64,000 nt of DNA from Chloroflexota bacterium (GTDB lineage Bacteria; Chloroflexota; Anaerolineae; Aggregatilineales; Phototrophicaceae), in assembly GCA_014338005.1 (NCBI GenBank), contig QUBZ01000005.1, positions 17,301-81,300 on the forward strand, in the 5' to 3' direction. Position numbers and translations under genes: made by a program. Position 1 is the first letter of the stretch. Each line of letters begins with the position of its first letter. Shown here in pieces: positions 16,734 through 26,226 of this stretch. The notes under the pieces are model-generated. The model did no database searches and was not told where the DNA came from. It saw only the letters and a program-made list of their open reading frames with translations.

Positions 16734-17714
16734 ATGGACTCAACACCCGGCACTCAACATTCAGCACTTTTTTCTATCGTCATTCCCAACTGGAACGGCG
16801 CGCGTTTTCTGCCGGCCTGCCTGGACGCGCTGGCGCGGCAGACCTACCCCGCGCTGGAAGTTCTGGTGGTGGATAATGCTTCTTCGGATGGCTCGCAAGA
16901 CCTGGTGCGGGCGCGCTACCCCCAGGTTAAATTGATCGAACTGCCGGAAAATCGCGGTTTCACCGGCGCGTGTAACGCCGGCATCCGGGCGGCAGCGGGC
17001 GAGTTTATCGCCCTGCTGAACAATGACACCGAAGCCGACGCGGGCTGGGCGGCGGCAGCGGCGGATGTTTTCCGGCGGCAGGCTGAAGTTGGCATCGTCG
17101 CCAGCAAGATGCTGCTTTTCGACCGGCGCGACCACATCCACACCGCCGGCGATTATTTCACGCTCGACGGGCGGGCGGGCAATCGCGGCGTGTGGCAGAA
17201 GGACGAAGGCCAGTTCGACCGGGAAGAATATGTATTCAGCGCCTGCGGCGGCTCGTCGGTGTACCGCCGCGCCATGCTCGATCAGATCGGCCTGCTGGAC
17301 GACGATTTTTTCTTCTCGCTGGAGGATATTGATCTGGCCTGGCGGGCGCAGCTCACCGGCTGGCGCTGTCTTTACACACCGCGCGCCATCGTGTACCATC
17401 ATCTTTCCGCCACCGGCGGTGGCTTGACCGCCAGCTATTACGACGGGCGCAACCTGATTTTTGTGCTGGTGAAAAATTATCCCGCTGCGCTGTGGCGTAT
17501 TTATGGCCGGCGCGTGATGTGGTCGCAGGCGCGGCTGGCGTGGGAGGCGCTGCGCGCCTGGCGAGGCGCAGCGGCGCGCGCGCGCCTGCGCGGGATGCTG
17601 GCGGGAATCGTGGGTATACCCCGCATGTGGCGCAAACGCCGCGCTGTCCAGCGAATGCGAACCGTCTCGACGGCGGATTTAGAGAGGATACTGTCGGCCC
17701 CAGGGGTACAATAA
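16734..17714 (+). CDS. family 2 glycosyltransferase (rhamnosyltransferase-like)
   Basis: 326 residues. A GT-A domain begins FSIVIPNWNGARFLPACLDAL, with VVDNASSDGS and ENRGFTGACNAGI, all typical of GT2; LLNNDTEAD holds the DxD-like metal site and LDDDFFFSLEDIDLAWR is the acceptor-side ED motif. No membrane segment is clear; the C-terminus is basic and helical. It probably adds rhamnose or another sugar from dTDP to a surface glycan. No clear ribosome binding site precedes the ATG. The stop TAA shares a base with the next gene's ATG. Confidence 0.88.
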   Translation: MDSTPGTQHSALFSIVIPNWNGARFLPACLDALARQTYPALEVLVVDNASSDGSQDLVRARYPQVKLIELPENRGFTGACNAGIRAAAGEFIALLNNDTEADAGWAAAAADVFRRQAEVGIVASKMLLFDRRDHIHTAGDYFTLDGRAGNRGVWQKDEGQFDREEYVFSACGGSSVYRRAMLDQIGLLDDDFFFSLEDIDLAWRAQLTGWRCLYTPRAIVYHHLSATGGGLTASYYDGRNLIFVLVKNYPAALWRIYGRRVMWSQARLAWEALRAWRGAAARARLRGMLAGIVGIPRMWRKRRAVQRMRTVSTADLERILSAPGVQ

Positions 17715-18508
17715 TGCAGGATGTAATCGAACAGGAAATCGAAACCTTGAATGAAAATGAGCGCCCGCTGCTCTCCATCGTCATCCCCGCGCACAACGAA
17801 GAAAGCCGGCTGCCCCCCAGCCTGGAGAAGATAGACGCCTTTTTGAAAACCCAGCCCTATGAGGCCGAAGTGATTGTAGTCGAAAACGGCAGCACTGACC
17901 GCACCGTAGCGGTTGCCGAGGACTTCGCCCGGACGCACCCTTATGTGCGCGTGGTTCAGGCGGCGGTGCGCGGCAAGGGGCTGGCCGTAAAAGTTGGCAT
18001 GTTGGAGGCGCGCGGGGCGTTCCGGTTTATCTGTGACGCCGACCTGTCCATGCCGATTGAGGAAATCCGGTATTTTTTGCCGCCCGAATCTGACGGTTAC
18101 GATGTCATCATCGCCAGCCGCGAAGGGCGAGAGGCGAAACGCATCGGCGAGCCGGAGTATCGCCATATCATCGGGCGCATCAATAACTTCATCATCAAAC
18201 TGACGGCGGTGCGCGGCTTCGAGGATACCCAGTGCGGTTTTAAGATGTTCACGCAGGCCGCCGCCGAAGACTTGTTCGGCGTGCAGCAGATGACCGGTAT
18301 CGGCTTCGACATCGAGCTGTTATTTGTCGCCAAGCGGCGCGGTTATCGCATCAAACAGGTGCCGATCACCTGGTACTTTGACCCTGACAGCCGAATGCGG
18401 CTGGTGGGCGACTCGCTGCACCTGCTGGTGGAAATCTGGCAGATTCGGCGCAACTGGTTCTGGGGGGTGTATGCCAAAAAACAGCCCGACCGCCAGCCTC
18501 AGACATGA
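17714..18508 (+). CDS. dolichyl/polyprenyl-phosphate sugar transferase-like GT2
   Basis: 264 residues. LLSIVIPAHNEESRLPPSLEKI and VIVVENGSTDRTV open the GT-A domain; FICDADLSMPIEEI carries the metal-binding DAD, and DTQCGFKMF and RGYRIKQVPITW are the usual C-terminal motifs of DPM1/ALG5-type enzymes. Without membrane segments it would charge polyprenyl phosphate with a sugar at the inner face; the GT-C proteins in this window could be the users. The ATG overlaps the upstream stop (TAATG), so the frame's upstream extension is not coding. Confidence 0.88.
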   Translation: MQDVIEQEIETLNENERPLLSIVIPAHNEESRLPPSLEKIDAFLKTQPYEAEVIVVENGSTDRTVAVAEDFARTHPYVRVVQAAVRGKGLAVKVGMLEARGAFRFICDADLSMPIEEIRYFLPPESDGYDVIIASREGREAKRIGEPEYRHIIGRINNFIIKLTAVRGFEDTQCGFKMFTQAAAEDLFGVQQMTGIGFDIELLFVAKRRGYRIKQVPITWYFDPDSRMRLVGDSLHLLVEIWQIRRNWFWGVYAKKQPDRQPQT

Positions 18509-19130
18509 GCGGGAATATTTTGCCCAGGGCTGCCGCTACATCTTTGGTTTAGATGAGGCCGGGCGCGGCCCCTGGGCGGGGCCGGTGGCTGCCGGGGCGG
18601 TGTGCCTGCCGCTGGAACGCGCCGACCTGGGTAAAATCCTGTCCGGCGTGCGCGACAGCAAGCAGCTTACCCCCCGTGCGCGGGCGCGGCTGGTCAGCCG
18701 CATTCAGGAAACCGCGCTGGCCTGGGGCGTGGGCAGCGCCAGCCACGCCGAAATTGACGAACTGGGCATCGTGCCGGCGGTCAAACTGGCGATGAAACGG
18801 GCGCTGGATAAAGCCCTGGCCGGGGTGGACTTCACCCCGGACTGCCTGTTCCTGGATGCGCTGCTGTGGCCGGAAATGGCGCATATCCCCCAGGTGAGCA
18901 TGATCGGCGGCGATATACGCTCGTTGAGCATCGCCGCCGCCAGTGTGCTGGCGAAGGTCTGGCGCGACGAGTATATGGTCGAACTGGACGGCGAGCTGCC
19001 CCAGTACGGTTTCGCCGTCCACAAGGGTTACGGCACGAAGCGCCATCAGGCGGCGCTGGAAGCCTACGGCCCGTCCCCGGTTCATCGGCGTACCTTCGCG
19101 CCGGTGCGAAAATATCTGTCCGAATCATGA
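18471..19130 (+). CDS. rnhB: ribonuclease HII
   Basis: Cuts RNA in RNA/DNA hybrids, including single ribonucleotides in DNA. Signatures: FGLDEAGRGPWAGPV with Asp28-Glu29, the DSKQLTP loop, the FLDAL strand and SIAAASVLAKVWRD, and the GYGTKRHQAAL C-terminal helix. The ATG at 18471 follows a GGGGGGT and gives 219 residues, normal for RnhB; it overlaps the upstream glycosyltransferase by 38 bases. Its stop overlaps the next ATG. A housekeeping gene is thus embedded in a glycan operon and coupled in translation on both sides. Confidence 0.93.
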   Translation: MPKNSPTASLRHEREYFAQGCRYIFGLDEAGRGPWAGPVAAGAVCLPLERADLGKILSGVRDSKQLTPRARARLVSRIQETALAWGVGSASHAEIDELGIVPAVKLAMKRALDKALAGVDFTPDCLFLDALLWPEMAHIPQVSMIGGDIRSLSIAAASVLAKVWRDEYMVELDGELPQYGFAVHKGYGTKRHQAALEAYGPSPVHRRTFAPVRKYLSES

Positions 19131-20227
19131 AACTGGCGCTCGTCCACGACTGGTTGAACCAGATCGGCGGGGCGGAGGATGTGCTGGCCGCGCTGGTAGA
19201 CCTGTACCCCAGCAGCCCGGTTTATACCAGCATCTACGCGCCCGACCTGATGCCCGCCGCCTATCGAGAGTGGGACATCCGCACGCTGTGGATAGACCGG
19301 CTGCCCGGCATCCACCGCCACCACCAGCCGTACCTGCCGCTGTACCCGCCGGCCTGGGGCGGCTTAGACCTGTCGGCTTATGACGTGGTGTTGAGCAACA
19401 AAAGCGGCTTCTGTCACGGTTTCCGGCATGGCGACCGGACGCTGCACATTTGCTACTGCCTGGCGCCCACGCGCTATGTCTGGGAGCTTGACCACTATAT
19501 CGCCCGCGAGGGCCTGGGCAGGCCGGTGGAGCTGGCGCTGCGCCCGCTGGTGGCCGCGCTGCGGCGTTGGGATTATGCGGCGGCACAGCGCGTTCATCAT
19601 TTCATCGCCATTTCGACCGAGATTCAGGCGCGCATCAAAACCTATTATCACCGCGACTCGACCATCATTTACCCGCCGGTGGATACCGCGCGCTTCCGGC
19701 CATCCGCCGAGGTGGATGATTATTTCCTGGTGGTGTCGCGGCTGATTCCCTACAAGCGGATTGATCTGGCGGTGCAGGCGGCCACCCGGCTGAACGTGCC
19801 GCTGAAGGTGGGCGGCAGGGGGCGCGACCTGGAACGCCTGAAGGCGCTGGCCGGCCCGACGATTGAGTTTTTGGGTTACGTGCCGGACGAGCAACTGCCG
19901 GGCTTGATGGCGCGGTGTAGGGCGTTTCTGTTTCCGGGATTAGAGGATTTTGGTATTACGCCGGTGCAGGCGCAGGCGGCGGGCCGCCCGGTGATCGCGT
20001 TTGGCGGCGGCGGCGCGCTGGATACGGTCATCCCCGGTAAAACCGGTGTGTTATTCAATGAAATGACGGTCGAAAGCCTGATGGCGGCGATGGCGTCCTT
20101 CCAGCCGCGCGCCTACGACCCGGCAGCCCTGCGCGCCCACGCGCTCCGGTTTGATACGCAGGTGTTCAACCGGCAGATCGGCGATTATGTCGAAACGGCC
20201 TGGGCGGAATTTTCCAGCGCCAGGTAA
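19127..20227 (+). CDS. family 4 glycosyltransferase (GT-B fold)
   Basis: 366 residues starting MKLALVHDWLNQIGGAEDVL, the usual GT4 N-terminal GG loop. The donor-binding C-terminal half has VSRLIPYKRIDLAV, the KVGGRGRDLERL strand, FLGYVPDEQL and the E-x7-E-like FPGLEDFGITPVQAQAAG. Such enzymes usually add mannose or a similar sugar to a lipid-linked glycan on the inner membrane face. The ATG overlaps the rnhB stop by four bases, so it belongs to the same operon. Confidence 0.9.
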   Translation: MKLALVHDWLNQIGGAEDVLAALVDLYPSSPVYTSIYAPDLMPAAYREWDIRTLWIDRLPGIHRHHQPYLPLYPPAWGGLDLSAYDVVLSNKSGFCHGFRHGDRTLHICYCLAPTRYVWELDHYIAREGLGRPVELALRPLVAALRRWDYAAAQRVHHFIAISTEIQARIKTYYHRDSTIIYPPVDTARFRPSAEVDDYFLVVSRLIPYKRIDLAVQAATRLNVPLKVGGRGRDLERLKALAGPTIEFLGYVPDEQLPGLMARCRAFLFPGLEDFGITPVQAQAAGRPVIAFGGGGALDTVIPGKTGVLFNEMTVESLMAAMASFQPRAYDPAALRAHALRFDTQVFNRQIGDYVETAWAEFSSAR

Positions 20228-20878
20228 TTATTTCACGGCGTAACCGGCGATATGCGGGCCGGCGATAAACAGCGGCACATCAAAATGTTCGATGTTCACG
20301 CTGCTAAAGCCTGCGCCGGTGATGGCCGCCCCGGTTTCGCGGTTGGGGTAGCAGCCATCCCCGACTGCCGCCCAGACCGGCCTGATGGTATTCTGCGCCC
20401 GGCGCAGCCAAGTGCCGCGCGGCGCGGCCACGTGTTCCAGAAAGATGAAACGCCCGCCGGGTTTAAGCACCCGCCAGATTTCGCCCAGGGCGCGCGGCTG
20501 GTCGTTCACCGAACACATAACATGCGTGCTGACCACTGCATCCAGGCTTTCGTCCGGCAGGTCCAGGTTTTCGACCGCCAGCGGGCGGATGTCCGGCGCG
20601 GTTAACCCGGCGCGCCGGGCGGTGCGGAGCAGGTGCGGGTGCATGAACAGGTTCGGCTCCGCGCCGATCCAGCGGATTCCCGGCTGAAAATAGGCAAAAT
20701 TTGCGCCTGTACCCGGCCCGATTTCCAACACGTCGCCGGAGAGGTCGGCCAGCAAGCGCCGCTTGGTGGCTTCAAAAATGTGGTCAAATCGCAGCGGGTC
20801 GGCCTGGGCGTACCAGAAGGCGAAAAGCCGCTGTCCCAACCCTGCGCGCCCATTGGATGGGGCGGATGAGTTTGGCAT
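20228..20878 (-). CDS. class I SAM-dependent methyltransferase
   Basis: 216 residues. Motif I is DVLEIGPGTGANFAYF (about 49-64), followed by GAEPN, the SFDAVVSTHVMCSV-like acidic strand (SLDAVVSTHVMCSV) and LKPGGRFIFLEHV. This is the Methyltransf_11 type that acts on small molecules or lipids (UbiE/PmtA-like). GAGGAGG lies before the ATG. Its stop is directly next to that of the convergent GT4 gene. The substrate is unknown. Confidence 0.85.
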   Translation of the reverse strand: MPNSSAPSNGRAGLGQRLFAFWYAQADPLRFDHIFEATKRRLLADLSGDVLEIGPGTGANFAYFQPGIRWIGAEPNLFMHPHLLRTARRAGLTAPDIRPLAVENLDLPDESLDAVVSTHVMCSVNDQPRALGEIWRVLKPGGRFIFLEHVAAPRGTWLRRAQNTIRPVWAAVGDGCYPNRETGAAITGAGFSSVNIEHFDVPLFIAGPHIAGYAVK

Positions 20879-20975
20879 TTGAAAACCTCCTCAGTGTGTA
20901 TAATAAAACCGCAACGCGGACTCGGCAATCGGCAAGTTGGCGGCTGCGCCACAGGCCGGGAGTAGTGGATACCTT

Positions 20976-21689
20976 ATGGAACTGATATTGATTATACGAA
21001 TGCTGCTGCGCCGCTGGTGGCTGGTGGCGATTCCGGTCGTGGTGGCGGCGGCGTTGGTGCTGCCGGGCTTTTTGAGCGGCCAGCCGGCGGCGTCCGGCGG
21101 TTACACGGCGACTTTTCGGTACAGCGCCGCGCAGGTGCTGGAGGCCATCCCCAACCGCGATGGGGATTACCAGGATGTCTGGCTGGCATCGGAATATACC
21201 GTCAATGCCATGACCGATTGGGTGCGTACCACCAGCTTTGCGGACGAAATAACGCGGGTGGCCGCCGGGCAGGGTTTGACGATCAATCCGGCGGCGCTGG
21301 GTGTGGCGGCGGACAACAAACGCAGCATCGGGCAGATCACCCTCAGCTATCCCGACGCTGCCGGCCTGGAAACCATCCTGGGGGCGGCGATGGAAGTGCT
21401 TAAAACCCGCGCGCAGGATTATTTCCCGCAGTTGGGCCAGCAGCCGGCGCAGGTGACGTTTCTCGACTCGCCGCAGGTGGCAGCTGCGCCGCCCCCGGTC
21501 GGCGACCGGTTAGCGCCGTTCATCCGGCTGGGCATCGGGCTGCTGGCAGGCGTCGGTCTGGCGCTGCTGGCCGAATATCTCGACCCGAATCTGCGCCGCC
21601 GCGAACAGGTGGAGGCGCTTGGCCTGCCGGTGATCGCCAGCATCCCGCGCGAGCAGCGGCGTAACCCGGCGCGCCCTCCGGCGGTGTAG
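20976..21689 (+). CDS. second Wzz-like chain-length protein
   Basis: 237 residues with the same plan as the protein at 5306: basic/aromatic N-terminus, membrane segment (about 8-32), outer domain rich in Ala/Gly, second segment (about 179-201) and a tail with EYLDPNLRRREQVEALGLPVIASIP. The tail is almost the same as that of the first Wzz-like protein (both RRRE...LPV.A.IP), so both may bind the same BY-kinase. No kinase gene follows it. The ribosome binding site is weak. Confidence 0.78.
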   Translation: MELILIIRMLLRRWWLVAIPVVVAAALVLPGFLSGQPAASGGYTATFRYSAAQVLEAIPNRDGDYQDVWLASEYTVNAMTDWVRTTSFADEITRVAAGQGLTINPAALGVAADNKRSIGQITLSYPDAAGLETILGAAMEVLKTRAQDYFPQLGQQPAQVTFLDSPQVAAAPPPVGDRLAPFIRLGIGLLAGVGLALLAEYLDPNLRRREQVEALGLPVIASIPREQRRNPARPPAV

Positions 21690-21772
21690 GTTGTATAGCC
21701 GGTAGTTTTGTCGGCAGCCACCGGTATCAGTCGAACTGCCGATCATAAAACTCAGGCACAAGGAAGGGACGT

Positions 21773-23815
21773 ATGCGACATCCACAATGGCTGTTGGCGC
21801 TGCTGGTTCTGCTGGCCGCGCCCGTATTGGCGCAAACCGGCGGTTACGTGCCTTACGCCTGGGAAGCCGGCGATCTGGCGCTGGTTTACCCGGAAGGATG
21901 GGATGCACCCCTGCCATCCGAACAGAACGGCATTTTAACCTTGCAGCTCGCGCAGACGCTTGTCAACACGCCGGAAACGCGCCCGCCGGGAATCCCGATG
22001 CTGACGCTGGCGCTGATTCCGGTTGAGGGGAATGGAACTGACCCTATCGCCGGCCCCATCGCTGCGCTGGAAGGGTACCTGTTCAGCCTGGGTATGGCGC
22101 GGTTGGAGACAGCGCCGGGCGTGCTGATGGGCTATGACGGCGTGATCGCCGAGCGCGGGGCCAGCGCCGACGGGGTGCTGTTTGGGCTGGGGCGGGCGGC
22201 GGTGCTGCCGGGCGGGGCGATGCTGGTGATCGTCGGGCGCGCGCTGGCGGCCAACCAGGAAAGTTTTGAGCCGCTTTTTGATGCGGTGGCGGACAGCCTG
22301 GTATCCGGCGCGGCCTCCGAGCCGCTGATGCCGGCTTATGGCGCGCTGTGGCAGACGGCGCGTACCGCCGGCGACGGCGAAAACGCCTTCGTTGACCTGG
22401 GCGGGCTGGCGCTGGCGCCTGATGGCCGCCTGTATGCGGTGGACGCCGCCCTGGGGGTGATCGAACTGGACGCGGCCACCGGCGCGCTGTTGAACACCAT
22501 CCCTAACGAAAATCTGGTGATGCCGGCAGGCGTCGCCGCCGATGAAACCGGGACGCTGTATATTGCCGACCCTGCCTGCCGGTGTGTTTTTGTGCTGGGC
22601 GCGGACGGTCAGTGGGGTGCAAGCCTGGGCGGCTTCGGCGTGGACGCGCCCGCCAGCATCGCCATCACGCCGGACGGCACGCTGTTCGCCACCGATCAGG
22701 ACGACGGCGGCGTTTTGGTGCGCGTTTTCCAGGATGCGGACGAACACGCCATTCGTTTTGACGAGAGCGTGAGCGGCCAGCCGCTGCTGGCGGCTGACCG
22801 GAGCGGGCGGCTGCTGGCGCTGGCGGCTGACGGCGCGATATGGGCGCTGGATGGCGAAACTTTCGTGCTGCTGGCCGAAGTGAACACCGCCGGCATGATC
22901 GTGAACGGTTTTGCCGCCCTGGGCAGCCGGTTTTTGCTGGCGACCGAAAATCAGGGCGTGCTGATCGCCGGCCTGGATGGAGCAGTAGAAGGGGGCGTGG
23001 GGCGCATTGTAGCTGCCTCGCCGCTGCCGGGTGAGGTGGTCAGGCCGCGCGGCCTGGCTGCCGGAGCAGACGGTACGGTATATATCGCAGACAGTGACGG
23101 AGCTTTTGGCGCCATCACCGCCATGAGTATGCAGGTAGAGGCCGGGCGCGTCGGTTTGAAGGCGCTGACGCCGGGTGTGCAGGCGCAGGGGACGCTCAAC
23201 GGCCAGACACCCCACCAGGATTGGACGTTCGCCGGACGCGCCGGGATGTGGGTGACGATTTCCGCTGCTGATAACGGCGGCGGCCTGATGGATGTTGCGC
23301 TGCGGCTGATCGGGCCGGATGGGAACGAACTGGCCGCCAACGATGACCAGGAAGGGACGGATTTGCCGAACCTGACGGATGCGCAAATCCCTGATTTGGC
23401 GCTGCCCCTGGACGGCGTGTATACCGTGCGGGTGGAGCGCATAAGCGGCAGCGGCGGTTACAGCCTGGCGGTGAGCCGGGAACAGGCGTTTGAATTGAGC
23501 GCCGGCGGCGTCACCCGGCTGCGCGGCAGCATCACAGCGGCGCTGCCGGTGGAACGCTGGAGTTTTGCCGGGCAGGCCGGACAAACGCTGACCCTGACCC
23601 TACAGGCGATCAGCGGCACGCTCGACCCTGTGCTGGTGCTGCTGTCGCCGGACGGCAGCCGGCTGGCCGAAAACGACGACGCCGACGATGCGGCGCTGGG
23701 CAAGGACGCCCAGATCGCGCAGGTGAGACTGCCCACCGGTGGGATTTACCGCCTGGAAGCGCGCCGTTTTGAAGGCGAAGGCGATTATGAACTGGTGATC
23801 GTCGTCACGTCCTGA
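21773..23815 (+). CDS. secreted beta-propeller protein with two PPC domains
   Basis: 680 residues. A signal peptide (cleavage near VLAQ) is followed by a ~160-residue domain of unknown type, then NHL-like repeats (about 190-455; units such as GLALAPDGRLYAVDAALGVIEL and GVAADETGTLYIADP) forming a propeller. The C-terminal 210 residues hold two PPC-type domains, each with a WTFAGRAG/WSFAGQAG strand and LRLIGPDGNELAANDDQ/LVLLSPDGSRLAENDDAD turns. No catalytic site is seen. It is probably a cell-surface binding or scaffold protein. It lies 83 bases after the second Wzz-like gene. Confidence 0.8.
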   Translation: MRHPQWLLALLVLLAAPVLAQTGGYVPYAWEAGDLALVYPEGWDAPLPSEQNGILTLQLAQTLVNTPETRPPGIPMLTLALIPVEGNGTDPIAGPIAALEGYLFSLGMARLETAPGVLMGYDGVIAERGASADGVLFGLGRAAVLPGGAMLVIVGRALAANQESFEPLFDAVADSLVSGAASEPLMPAYGALWQTARTAGDGENAFVDLGGLALAPDGRLYAVDAALGVIELDAATGALLNTIPNENLVMPAGVAADETGTLYIADPACRCVFVLGADGQWGASLGGFGVDAPASIAITPDGTLFATDQDDGGVLVRVFQDADEHAIRFDESVSGQPLLAADRSGRLLALAADGAIWALDGETFVLLAEVNTAGMIVNGFAALGSRFLLATENQGVLIAGLDGAVEGGVGRIVAASPLPGEVVRPRGLAAGADGTVYIADSDGAFGAITAMSMQVEAGRVGLKALTPGVQAQGTLNGQTPHQDWTFAGRAGMWVTISAADNGGGLMDVALRLIGPDGNELAANDDQEGTDLPNLTDAQIPDLALPLDGVYTVRVERISGSGGYSLAVSREQAFELSAGGVTRLRGSITAALPVERWSFAGQAGQTLTLTLQAISGTLDPVLVLLSPDGSRLAENDDADDAALGKDAQIAQVRLPTGGIYRLEARRFEGEGDYELVIVVTS

Positions 23816-23816
23816 G

Positions 23817-24143
23817 TCAGACCTGTTCGGCGGTCGGGTCTTCCTCGGCGGCTGGCGCAAAATCGCCGCTGGCGTAACGCGCCCGCATTTCGTTACTGTG
23901 GAAGTACCAGGCGACGGCCAGCGTCGCGCCGCTGAACAGGCCGCCCAGCAGGATGCCGACGATGATCGCCTGGATGGCGAAATTGTCCTGCGCCAGCGAA
24001 ATGAGCGTCATGAGGATGATGCTCAACACCACGCCGGCCCCGGCGACCAGGCCGGGCGCGGCCCAGGCGCGGCGGATCGCCAGATACATCCCGGCCAGCA
24101 CCAGGGCGAACAGCACAAAAAAGACCCATGCCAGACCTTGCAT
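23817..24143 (-). CDS. small membrane protein, three segments
   Basis: 108 residues from the ATG at 24143, which has GAAGGGAG upstream. Three hydrophobic segments (about 3-22, 28-50, 56-82) are followed by an acidic cytoplasmic or outer tail (APAAEEDPTAEQV). No family recognised. It lies 19 bases downstream of the cyclase-family gene and probably shares its message. Confidence 0.65.
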   Translation of the reverse strand: MQGLAWVFFVLFALVLAGMYLAIRRAWAAPGLVAGAGVVLSIILMTLISLAQDNFAIQAIIVGILLGGLFSGATLAVAWYFHSNEMRARYASGDFAPAAEEDPTAEQV

Positions 24144-24162
24144 TCGACTTGCTCCCTTCGGT

Positions 24163-24789
24163 TTACAGCGTCCGTAATATGGCGCGCACCGGCGAACCAC
24201 AGGTTTCGTCCAGCTTGAGCGGCAGGGCGATCAGTTCGTAATCGCCGTCAGGGACGCCGCACAGCCGGAGCAGCTCGATATTCACCATTTTATAACGGCT
24301 CAGGGCGTGGTGACACGTTAATTCTGTACTATCGAAGGCGTCTACCGAGGGCGAATCCAGGCCGACCAGCCGCGCGCCCTGCGCCGCCAGCCGTTCGATC
24401 AGTTCGATGCTGAGGTAGGGAAATTCCGCCGGCCATACGTCCTCATCCAGTTCGCTGGCCGGGCTGTGGATGAGCAGGCGCTCGATACCCTCCAGGCTGC
24501 CGGGCGGAAAGTCCTCCGGCGTCAGCGGGCCGTCCTGCCGCGCTACTGTCAGCACGCGGGCGGGGCCGAGGTAAGCGTCCAGCGGCATGGCCGCCGGGTG
24601 CGCTCCGTTTTGCTCGTAGTGGTAATAGGCGTCCACGTGTGTGCCGGTGTGCGGGCTGAAGGTCAGGGTGGTCAGGTTGACGAGGTGGCCGTCCGCCAGC
24701 CGCAGGATGTGTTCAGCGCAGTAGGTCGTGTCGCCCGGCCAGACGGGCGTCCCGGGGGACACTGTGCGGGTAATATCGTAAATTGCCAT
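24163..24789 (-). CDS. cyclase-family hydrolase (kynurenine formamidase-like)
   Basis: 208 residues. The metal motif HTGTHVDAYYH (about 47-57) defines the cyclase/KynB family, and DITRTVSPGTPVWPGD at the N-terminus and the C-terminal GSPVRAIL are typical of bacterial KynB, which hydrolyses N-formylkynurenine. Length fits KynB (about 209). No other kynurenine-pathway gene is nearby, so the substrate could be another amide or lactone. The ATG at 24789 is preceded by ACGGAGAAG; the frame's upstream part is not needed. Confidence 0.85.
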   Translation of the reverse strand: MAIYDITRTVSPGTPVWPGDTTYCAEHILRLADGHLVNLTTLTFSPHTGTHVDAYYHYEQNGAHPAAMPLDAYLGPARVLTVARQDGPLTPEDFPPGSLEGIERLLIHSPASELDEDVWPAEFPYLSIELIERLAAQGARLVGLDSPSVDAFDSTELTCHHALSRYKMVNIELLRLCGVPDGDYELIALPLKLDETCGSPVRAILRTL

Positions 24790-24877
24790 AAGCGGCTTCT
24801 CCGTTAAATGCGGGCAAACGCCGTCCAGCATACCAGAGCTTGCGGATTCGCGCCGGAATCGTCACAATGAAATCACT

Positions 24878-24905
24878 TGACGATGGGCGTAAAAAATAGC
24901 ATAAT
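24878..24905 (+). promoter_or_regulatory. promoter of the SDR gene
   Basis: TTGACG and CATAAT are separated by 16 bases, close to the sigma-70 consensus. The ATG lies 25 bases after the -10 box. Confidence 0.65.
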
Positions 24906-24929
24906 TGTTCTAATTCCTGGGGTGAAAAA

Positions 24930-25700
24930 ATGAATAAAGGGTTTGACCTGAGCGGCAAAGTGGCGATCATCACCGGCGCGTCGCGGGGTATCGGCCAGGC
25001 GATTGCCGAGTCTTATGCCGCCGCCGGGGCGAAAGTCGTCCTCAGCAGCCGGAAGCAGGAAGGGCTGGATGCCGCCGCCGAACAGATTCGCGCCAACGGC
25101 GGCGAGGCGCTGGCGCTGGCCGCGCATAACGGCGATAAAACCGCACTGCAAGGGCTGGTTCGGCAAACGGTGGAAGCCTACGGGCGCGTGGATATTCTGG
25201 TCAATAATGCCGCTACCAACCCGCACTTCGGCCCGCTGCTGGAGGCCGAAGATAGTATGTGGCAGAAGACGATAGAGGTTAACATCATGGGCGCGGTGTG
25301 GCTGACGCAGGCAGTCGTGCCGCACATGCGCCGGAGCGGGGGCGGTAAAATCGTCAATGTAGCGTCGGTGAACGGCATCCGTCCGGGGCGGCTGCAAGGC
25401 ATCTACAGCATGACCAAAGCGGCCATCATCAACCTGACACAAACGCTGGCGATGGAACTGGGTATAGACCATATCCAGGTCAACGCCATCGCGCCGGGGC
25501 TGGTCAGAACCCGCTTCGCCCGCGCATTGTGGGAAAGCGACGAACTCCAGCGGCAGTTTAAGGAACGTGCGCCCGCCGGTCGAATCGGCGAGCCGGAGGA
25601 CATCGCCGGAATCGCGCTGTATCTGGCGTCGCCTGCGTCAGACTATACCACCGGGCAGGTGTTTGTGGTGGACGGCGGGATGCTGATCCCGAACATTTGA
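24930..25700 (+). CDS. SDR-family oxidoreductase
   Basis: 256 residues, classical short-chain dehydrogenase. [11 protein letters not shown] (15-25) binds NAD(P); NNAATN, the catalytic Ser in NVASVNG, and Tyr159/Lys163 (YSMTK) are in place; the C-terminus [14 protein letters not shown] is typical of FabG/glucose-dehydrogenase-like members. SSRKQ after the second strand suggests NADP. The substrate is unknown. It has its own promoter and GGGGTG before the ATG. Confidence 0.92.
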   Translation: MNKGFDLSGKVAIITGASRGIGQAIAESYAAAGAKVVLSSRKQEGLDAAAEQIRANGGEALALAAHNGDKTALQGLVRQTVEAYGRVDILVNNAATNPHFGPLLEAEDSMWQKTIEVNIMGAVWLTQAVVPHMRRSGGGKIVNVASVNGIRPGRLQGIYSMTKAAIINLTQTLAMELGIDHIQVNAIAPGLVRTRFARALWESDELQRQFKERAPAGRIGEPEDIAGIALYLASPASDYTTGQVFVVDGGMLIPNI

Positions 25701-25722
25701 GGCCGGAGAAGGAGAACAGAGG

Positions 25723-26226
25723 TTGCGTTTTACGTATTACACCGAAAAAACCGTCGCCCAGTGTATGAGCGCGCTGAACGAACGTTTGCAGCAGAAAGGC
25801 TCCAGCAGCCGCCCAGGGCTGGAAGGCTGGGTGGAAAAAAGCGGCAGGTTCGCGCTGGGCGTGTCTACCCGCGTCATCGGGCGTTTTCCACGCACCACGC
25901 GCCTGCAAGGTAAGGCGGAACGGCTGGGCGGCGTGACGGTCATCAAGGGGGCGGTGGCGGACGGTGTAGAGCCGCGCGACCGGGTTATCATCACCGCTGC
26001 GCTGGCGCTGGTGGGTGGGTTTATCATCGTCAGCGGCAACCTGCTGCCTGGCCTGCTGGTGATCGGGGCGGGGTTGGCGCTCAACATTCCCCTGGCGGGC
26101 GATCACCAGAACAGCCAGATTTTGCTGCACGAAGTTCAGCGGACACTGAAAGCGAAGGAAACGCCGCCTGTGATCGTCAAACGCGCCGCCGAGCCGCGCA
26201 AGCCGTCACCGGCGAAAAGCCGGTAG
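25723..26226 (+). CDS. hypothetical protein with a central hydrophobic region
   Basis: 167 residues with a TTG start at 25723 backed by GGAGAAGGAG. The N-terminal ~85 residues are soluble (RFTYYTEKTVAQCMSALNERL...), then two hydrophobic stretches (about 90-107 and 109-125) and a basic, Pro-rich tail. The N-terminal half looks like a small polyketide-cyclase-like or DUF domain but I cannot name it. It follows the SDR by 22 bases. Confidence 0.6.
   Translation: MRFTYYTEKTVAQCMSALNERLQQKGSSSRPGLEGWVEKSGRFALGVSTRVIGRFPRTTRLQGKAERLGGVTVIKGAVADGVEPRDRVIITAALALVGGFIIVSGNLLPGLLVIGAGLALNIPLAGDHQNSQILLHEVQRTLKAKETPPVIVKRAAEPRKPSPAKSR

Noticed and set aside
17707..17712. TACAAT box just before the GT2 gene at 17714
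   Set aside because: Only one base separates it from the ATG, and the gene overlaps the upstream stop, so it is most likely an operon-internal chance match.
21935..23584. A 549-codon antisense open frame in the secreted propeller gene
   Set aside because: Same reason: a GC-driven shadow of a well-supported gene.
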